From the NCBI GenBank assembly GCA_040307715.1, contig JAWRJC010000141.1, positions 1-8,417 of the forward strand: 8,417 nt of DNA, given 5' to 3'. This document shows positions 5,232 through 8,417 of the stretch, in pieces. The stretch's first letter is position 1. Each line of letters begins with the position of its first letter. The DNA is from RUG13615 sp040307715 (lineage in GTDB: Bacteria; Bacillota; Clostridia; Peptostreptococcales; Anaerovoracaceae). Both the position numbers and the translations under genes were made by a program. The notes beneath the pieces are model-generated. The model saw only the letters and a program-made list of their open reading frames with translations, did not search any database and was not told the origin of the DNA.

Positions 5232-6656
5232 CTAAAGGCCCCAGGCGTCGAGCATCCGCTGCATAGTCTGCCCGACCTCGCGGAGCGGGATACGCGTGTA
5301 GTAGAGTGCCAGGAGGATGCCGCCGCCGGTCATTTCATCGCTCTCTTCGACCGGAGCGGCTTCCACGCCGGCCGTAGCTGCCTGCTTACTGAGAAGCGCT
5401 GCAAGCGCTTTTTTGTTGCTTTCTGTGACAGGCTCCGCCGGGCGGACGCGCAGCAAAAGACTGATGCCGGACCAGGTGTTGATCACCTCCAGATCCGGGC
5501 ATCCTTCCAGGATCCGGACGGCTTCGTTCAGTTTGGCGGCATACATGCGGCGGAGACGGTTGATGCCTTTGCGGTAGTACCCGCGGGCCATGAAGAGCGC
5601 GAGGGCCAGCTGTTCCGCCTTGGAACAGCTTTGGGTGTGTTCGGTCATGATCTCCTGCAGCAGCTGCGCCAGATGCTGCGGGACGACCATGTAGCTGATC
5701 CTTGCGGACGGGAAGAGCGTCGAGGAGAAGGATCCCAGATAGATGACGCGGTCGCTTTCGTCGAGTCCCTGCAGTGCCGGGATGGGCCGTCCGAAATAGC
5801 GGAGCTCGCTGTCGTAGTCGTCCTCGATGATGTAACTGCCGTTGGCTGCTGCCCACTCGAGCAGGGCGTACCGGCGGGAGGCAGGCATGACAGCGCCGGT
5901 GGGAAACTGGTTGGACGGGTTGACATAGACGGCGGAAGGAAGGTTGGCCGGCAGTTTTTCGATGCGGATGCCGTCCTGCGTGACTCCGACCGGGGTGATC
6001 CGGAATCCGCGGTCCCGGAAGATGCTGCGCACGGGCAGATAACCGGGTTGCTCCACGGAGACGTTGGAAATGCCCCGGCGCTGCAGCAGGCTGCAGATCA
6101 ATGCGGTGATCTGCTGGGTGCCGGCGGCAATGACGATGCGGTCTTTGTCGCAGCGCACGCCGCGAGACGCGAAAACGTAGCGGGAGATCTCGTAGCGGAG
6201 CGATTCTTCGCCGCGCGGATCGCTCTCGAACAGAAGCTGCTGCGGCCAGTCGTTCAGCACGCTGTTGTAGCATTTTTTCCATTTTGCAAAGTCAAAACAG
6301 GCGAGGTCGCAGACATAGGGCGGCGCCGTGTTCAGATACGGTGCGTCCGGCCGGTCGTCTTCCGGGGCGCCGGCATCTCCGGCGGCAGGCAGCGGAGAGG
6401 AGGAAAAAGCACCGCGGCCGACGTAGTACCCGGCCCGGTCCCGGCTTTCCACATATCCTTCGACCATGAGCTGGGCGTATGCCTGTTCGACGGTGGTGAT
6501 GCTGATCGATAAGGAGGCGGCGAGGCTTCGCAGAGAGGGTAGTTTTTCGCCGTTGCGGAGTTCGCCGCTGCGGATTGCACTCTTCAAATAGCCGTACAAC
6601 TGTTCATACAGCGGTTTGTCACCGCCGCGGTCGAGAAGGGGCATGATCTGCTTCAT
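5232..6656 (-). CDS. MocR/GabR-type regulator lacking the PLP lysine
   Basis: A 474-residue transcription factor: an N-terminal GntR winged helix-turn-helix (about 14-80; PLYEQLYGYLKSAI, GEKLPSLRSLAASL, TTVEQAYAQLMVEGYV), a low-complexity linker (about 80-115), and a class I aminotransferase-like domain to the C-terminus. The effector domain keeps NPSNQFPTG (246-254), EDDYD (278-282) with D279 and Y281, and R319. The lysine that normally forms the Schiff base with pyridoxal phosphate in the F-S-K-x-L motif is replaced: F310-S311-S312-T313-L314, S312 encoded by TCG. From memory, B. subtilis GabR has its PLP lysine at 312 as well. The usual 'RLGF' near the C-terminus also reads LALYY. It likely controls the divergent ECF S component. 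The start has GGAG about 11 nt upstream, a long spacing. Confidence 0.9.
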   Translation of the reverse strand: MKQIMPLLDRGGDKPLYEQLYGYLKSAIRSGELRNGEKLPSLRSLAASLSISITTVEQAYAQLMVEGYVESRDRAGYYVGRGAFSSSPLPAAGDAGAPEDDRPDAPYLNTAPPYVCDLACFDFAKWKKCYNSVLNDWPQQLLFESDPRGEESLRYEISRYVFASRGVRCDKDRIVIAAGTQQITALICSLLQRRGISNVSVEQPGYLPVRSIFRDRGFRITPVGVTQDGIRIEKLPANLPSAVYVNPSNQFPTGAVMPASRRYALLEWAAANGSYIIEDDYDSELRYFGRPIPALQGLDESDRVIYLGSFSSTLFPSARISYMVVPQHLAQLLQEIMTEHTQSCSKAEQLALALFMARGYYRKGINRLRRMYAAKLNEAVRILEGCPDLEVINTWSGISLLLRVRPAEPVTESNKKALAALLSKQAATAGVEAAPVEESDEMTGGGILLALYYTRIPLREVGQTMQRMLDAWGL

Positions 6657-6697
6657 TTCAACACTTTCTCCGTATTAATGCGATTCTATAAGAAAAG

Positions 6698-6742
6698 AAA
6701 TATACAAACTGTATATATAAAAGTAACCGGATTTGTATATTT
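6698..6742. promoter_or_regulatory. 11-bp inverted repeat in the regulator/S-component interval
   Basis: AAATATACAAA (6698-6708) and TTTGTATATTT (6732-6742) are perfect reverse complements, 34 bp centre to centre. A smaller dyad ATATAC-AAACT-GTATAT sits at 6700-6716, and TGTATACA, a further copy of the core, is at 6768-6775, with its TGTATA 34 bp from the one at 6734. Likely binding sites for the divergent MocR-type regulator. The region is AT-rich, which raises the chance of accidental repeats. Confidence 0.5.
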
Positions 6743-6768
6743 TGATATTAACACGTTGCGAATAGAAT
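6742..6768 (+). promoter_or_regulatory. Candidate promoter of the ECF S component
   Basis: TTGATA (6742-6747, 5/6) and TAGAAT (6763-6768, 5/6) with a short 15-nt spacer. A sub-optimal spacer is common in activated promoters. The -35 touches the right arm of the inverted repeat ending at 6742. No equally clear promoter is seen for the regulator on the other strand. Confidence 0.4.
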
Positions 6769-6800
6769 GTATACAGGAACAGAAGAGAAGGAGGTCCCAG

Positions 6801-7391
6801 ATGTCTCTGCAGGAGAAAGAATCCAGAAAGATCCGGACGATGATACTGACAGCGCTGCTGATGTCGCTGATCATGGTGCTGACGTTCGCGACGAAGATCC
6901 CGGTCCCTGCGACGCAGGGGTACATTCACCTCGGCGACTGCATGATCTTCATGGCGGTCATCATTCTGGGAAGAAAATACGGTACGGCTGCTGCTGCGCT
7001 CGGGTCCGCGCTGGCGGATATCGTGGGCGGCTATGCATTCTATGCGCCGATCTCGTTCCTTGTCAAAGGCGCGATGGCGTTCCTTCTGGCGACATTCCTG
7101 TCCCGGGCGCTCGAAAAGAGCCGTGCGCACAGCATGCTGCTGGCGGCAGCCGGCATGGTGATCGCCGGCATGGTCATGGTGGCCGGGTATTATGCGGCAG
7201 AAACGATCCTCTACGGCAACCTTGTCGCCCCGCTCGCCGGTGTGCCGATGAATATCCTGCAGTTCGCGGCAGGCATCGCGGTCTCGCTGCCGCTTGCGGG
7301 GACGCTCGGCAAGACCGTCATCGGGAAAGACTTTGCGTACCGCATCAATGCGGACACCAATGCCCGTCGTGCTGTCACGGAAAGCAAATAG
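6801..7391 (+). CDS. ECF transporter S component (PF07155-like)
   Basis: A 196-residue integral membrane protein with about six hydrophobic segments, expected to be the substrate-binding S subunit of an energy-coupling factor importer working with shared EcfA/A'/T proteins encoded elsewhere. Family signatures: an N-terminal helix TALLMSLIMVLTF, then KIPVPATQGYIHLGD (32-46), GSALADIVGGYAFYAPISFLVKG (68-90) and a long hydrophobic second half. This is the pattern of the DUF1393/'ECF-ribofla_trS' group, which includes S components tied to various vitamins, so substrate cannot be read from sequence. AAGGAGG at 6788-6794, 6 nt before ATG 6801, fixes the start; the frame is open upstream but has no such site. 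Divergence from a MocR-type regulator suggests substrate-responsive control; vitamin B6 is my guess. Confidence 0.85.
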   Translation: MSLQEKESRKIRTMILTALLMSLIMVLTFATKIPVPATQGYIHLGDCMIFMAVIILGRKYGTAAAALGSALADIVGGYAFYAPISFLVKGAMAFLLATFLSRALEKSRAHSMLLAAAGMVIAGMVMVAGYYAAETILYGNLVAPLAGVPMNILQFAAGIAVSLPLAGTLGKTVIGKDFAYRINADTNARRAVTESK

Positions 7392-7429
7392 CAGACAGCG
7401 GAAAAAAGCTGCGGCAATAGACATGATCT

Positions 7430-7455
7430 CTCCCGGCACTAACGCCGGGAGTTTT
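7430..7455 (+). terminator. Intrinsic terminator after the S component
   Basis: A perfect 8-bp GC-rich stem CTCCCGGC / GCCGGGAG with loop ACTAAC, followed by TTTT. It begins 39 nt after the S-component stop and separates this transcript from the sirtuin-surE unit. Confidence 0.9.
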
Positions 7456-7480
7456 AGCATCCGGCGATATCGTGTATAAT
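7453..7480 (+). promoter_or_regulatory. Promoter of the sirtuin-surE unit
   Basis: A consensus TATAAT at 7475-7480. The -35 is weak (TTTAGC at 7453-7458 with 16-nt spacing) and falls in the T-run of the preceding terminator. The leader to ATG 7533 is about 45 nt. Confidence 0.6.
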
Positions 7481-7532
7481 AAAAGAGCAGGACGGCGCGG
7501 ACAGATGCACAGATCCTGCAGGGAGGCATGCC

Positions 7533-8273
7533 ATGAACGAAACACTGAAACGGATCATCGACGACAGCAAACGCATCGTTTTCTTCGGCGGCGCAGGCGT
7601 CAGTACGGAGAGCAACATCCCGGATTTCAGGTCTGAGACGGGATTGTACAATGCGCAGCGCGAGTACGGCCGCTCTCCGGAGGAGATGCTGTCGCACTCC
7701 TTCTTCGTGCGGGAGACGGAGACCTTTTTCGATTACTATAAGAAAAATCTGATCTACCGGGAGGCGAAGCCCAACCGTGCCCACCTCGCACTGGCAAAGC
7801 TGGAAGAGGAGGGCAAACTCATCGGCGTCGTCACGCAGAACATAGACGGCCTGCACCAGATGGCGGGCAGCAAAAAGGTCTTTGAACTTCACGGTTCTGT
7901 GGCGCGCAATTTCTGCATGAAGTGCGGCAGACCGTTTGATCTGGACTATATCCTCGATGAATCGCACTGCGTAGCAGGCGTCCCGAAGTGCGACTGCTGC
8001 GGCGGTACGGTCAAACCGGATGTCGTGCTCTATGAGGAGCCGCTGGACAGCGGCGTCATCGAAGGGGCGGTCGACGCGATCCAGCGGGCGGATACGCTGA
8101 TCATCGGCGGAACGAGCCTGGCGGTCTATCCGGCGGCGAGTTTCATCCACTATTTCCGCGGCAGCAAGGTGGTGCTGATCAACAAGAGCAAAACAATGAA
8201 TCCGGTCCGGGTCGACCTCGAGATCAATGAACCAATCGGGCAGGTGCTCGGCGATGTGACCGGCATCGAATAA
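7533..8273 (+). CDS. cobB: NAD-dependent protein deacylase (sirtuin, Sir2 family)
   Basis: Removes acetyl or related acyl groups from protein lysines using NAD, releasing nicotinamide and O-acyl-ADP-ribose; cytoplasmic. At 246 residues it is a compact bacterial sirtuin. All hallmarks are present: GAGVS (20-24) and IPDFRS (29-34) for NAD, TQNIDGLH (101-108), catalytic H120 in LHGS, a zinc site C128-x2-C131 and C153-x2-C156, GTSLAVYPAA, and INKS near the end. The Ala-x-Tyr-x-x-Arg signature of SIRT5-like desuccinylases is not seen after FRSETGLY, so deacetylation is the more likely activity. GGGAGG at 7521-7526, 6 nt before the ATG, sets the start. It is followed after 30 bp by surE with no terminator between. 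Confidence 0.95.
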   Translation: MNETLKRIIDDSKRIVFFGGAGVSTESNIPDFRSETGLYNAQREYGRSPEEMLSHSFFVRETETFFDYYKKNLIYREAKPNRAHLALAKLEEEGKLIGVVTQNIDGLHQMAGSKKVFELHGSVARNFCMKCGRPFDLDYILDESHCVAGVPKCDCCGGTVKPDVVLYEEPLDSGVIEGAVDAIQRADTLIIGGTSLAVYPAASFIHYFRGSKVVLINKSKTMNPVRVDLEINEPIGQVLGDVTGIE

Positions 8274-8303
8274 CGGCAATTCAGCAAGGCAGAACGGAGC
8301 AGT

Positions 8304-8417
8304 ATGGGAAACAGAAGAAATATCCTGGTCACGAATGACGACGGCATCGATGCCCGCGGCATCCGCATGCTCGTGCGCACCTTGAGCGAGGTCGCGGACA
8401 TCTATGTCTGCGCGCCT
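8304..8417 (+). CDS. surE: 5'/3'-nucleotidase SurE (N-terminal part, cut by window end)
   Basis: The 38 codons in the window begin MGNRRNILVTNDDGIDARGI, the unmistakable N-terminus of SurE, a metal-dependent phosphatase acting on nucleoside monophosphates. The metal-binding pair D12-D13 in NDDGI is intact, and VADIYVCAP matches the next conserved strand. GGAG at 8296-8299 lies 4 nt before the ATG. Co-transcribed with the sirtuin, judging by the 30-bp gap. Confidence 0.95.
   Translation, partial: MGNRRNILVTNDDGIDARGIRMLVRTLSEVADIYVCAP

Noticed and set aside
6678..6800. N-terminal extension of the ECF S component
   Set aside because: The added residues come from the AT-rich promoter region, and AAGGAGG sits exactly before ATG 6801.
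1..8417. Mobile element, CRISPR array, defence or toxin-antitoxin system
   Set aside because: No transposase, integrase, direct-repeat array, att-like duplication or paired toxin-antitoxin genes were seen; composition and gene types look like ordinary chromosome.

Overview
The window looks like chromosome from a fairly GC-rich member of the Bacillota (Clostridia-like). The evidence is strong AGGAGG-type ribosome binding sites, sigma-A style promoters, short intergenic gaps, a long 'clostridia-type' glutamine synthetase, a bacterial SerRS, an ECF-transporter S component, a GabR/MocR-type regulator and a clostridial-style sirtuin. I see no rRNA, tRNA, CRISPR, insertion sequence or phage gene. 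Most genes are housekeeping or ordinary accessory genes. The less usual signals are in regulatory layout and in one degenerate regulator.

Layout: (1) 1-3364, + strand: the tail of a UPF0182-like membrane protein, then a 640-residue glutamine synthetase, then serS. The serS ribosome binding site overlaps the glutamine synthetase stop codon, so the last two are very likely one transcript. (2) 3365-5198: a small stand-alone prepilin peptidase (A24 family, +) converges on and overlaps an EcsC-family gene (-). That gene is divergent from a small one-TM DUF3592-like protein (+). Several controls are nested inside coding sequence here. A 12-bp inverted repeat covers the peptidase start codon. The terminator of the EcsC gene lies inside the peptidase coding sequence. 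The EcsC promoter sits directly against its ATG, suggesting a leaderless mRNA. (3) 5232-7391: a MocR/GabR-type regulator (-) divergent from an ECF S component (+). Between them is an AT-rich 144-bp region with an 11-bp perfect inverted repeat. The regulator has serine where the family has its PLP-binding lysine. (4) 7430-8417: a strong terminator, then a new promoter driving a sirtuin deacylase and, 30 bp later, the start of surE.

How the genes may work together: the regulator/S-component pair is the best candidate for a functional circuit, a MocR-type sensor controlling uptake of a small vitamin-like molecule (vitamin B6 is a reasonable but unproven guess). The glutamine synthetase-serS pair links nitrogen assimilation and translation only through co-transcription. 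The EcsC/DUF3592 pair shares a divergent promoter with a dyad, but its function is unknown. I found no convincing wholly new multi-gene system.
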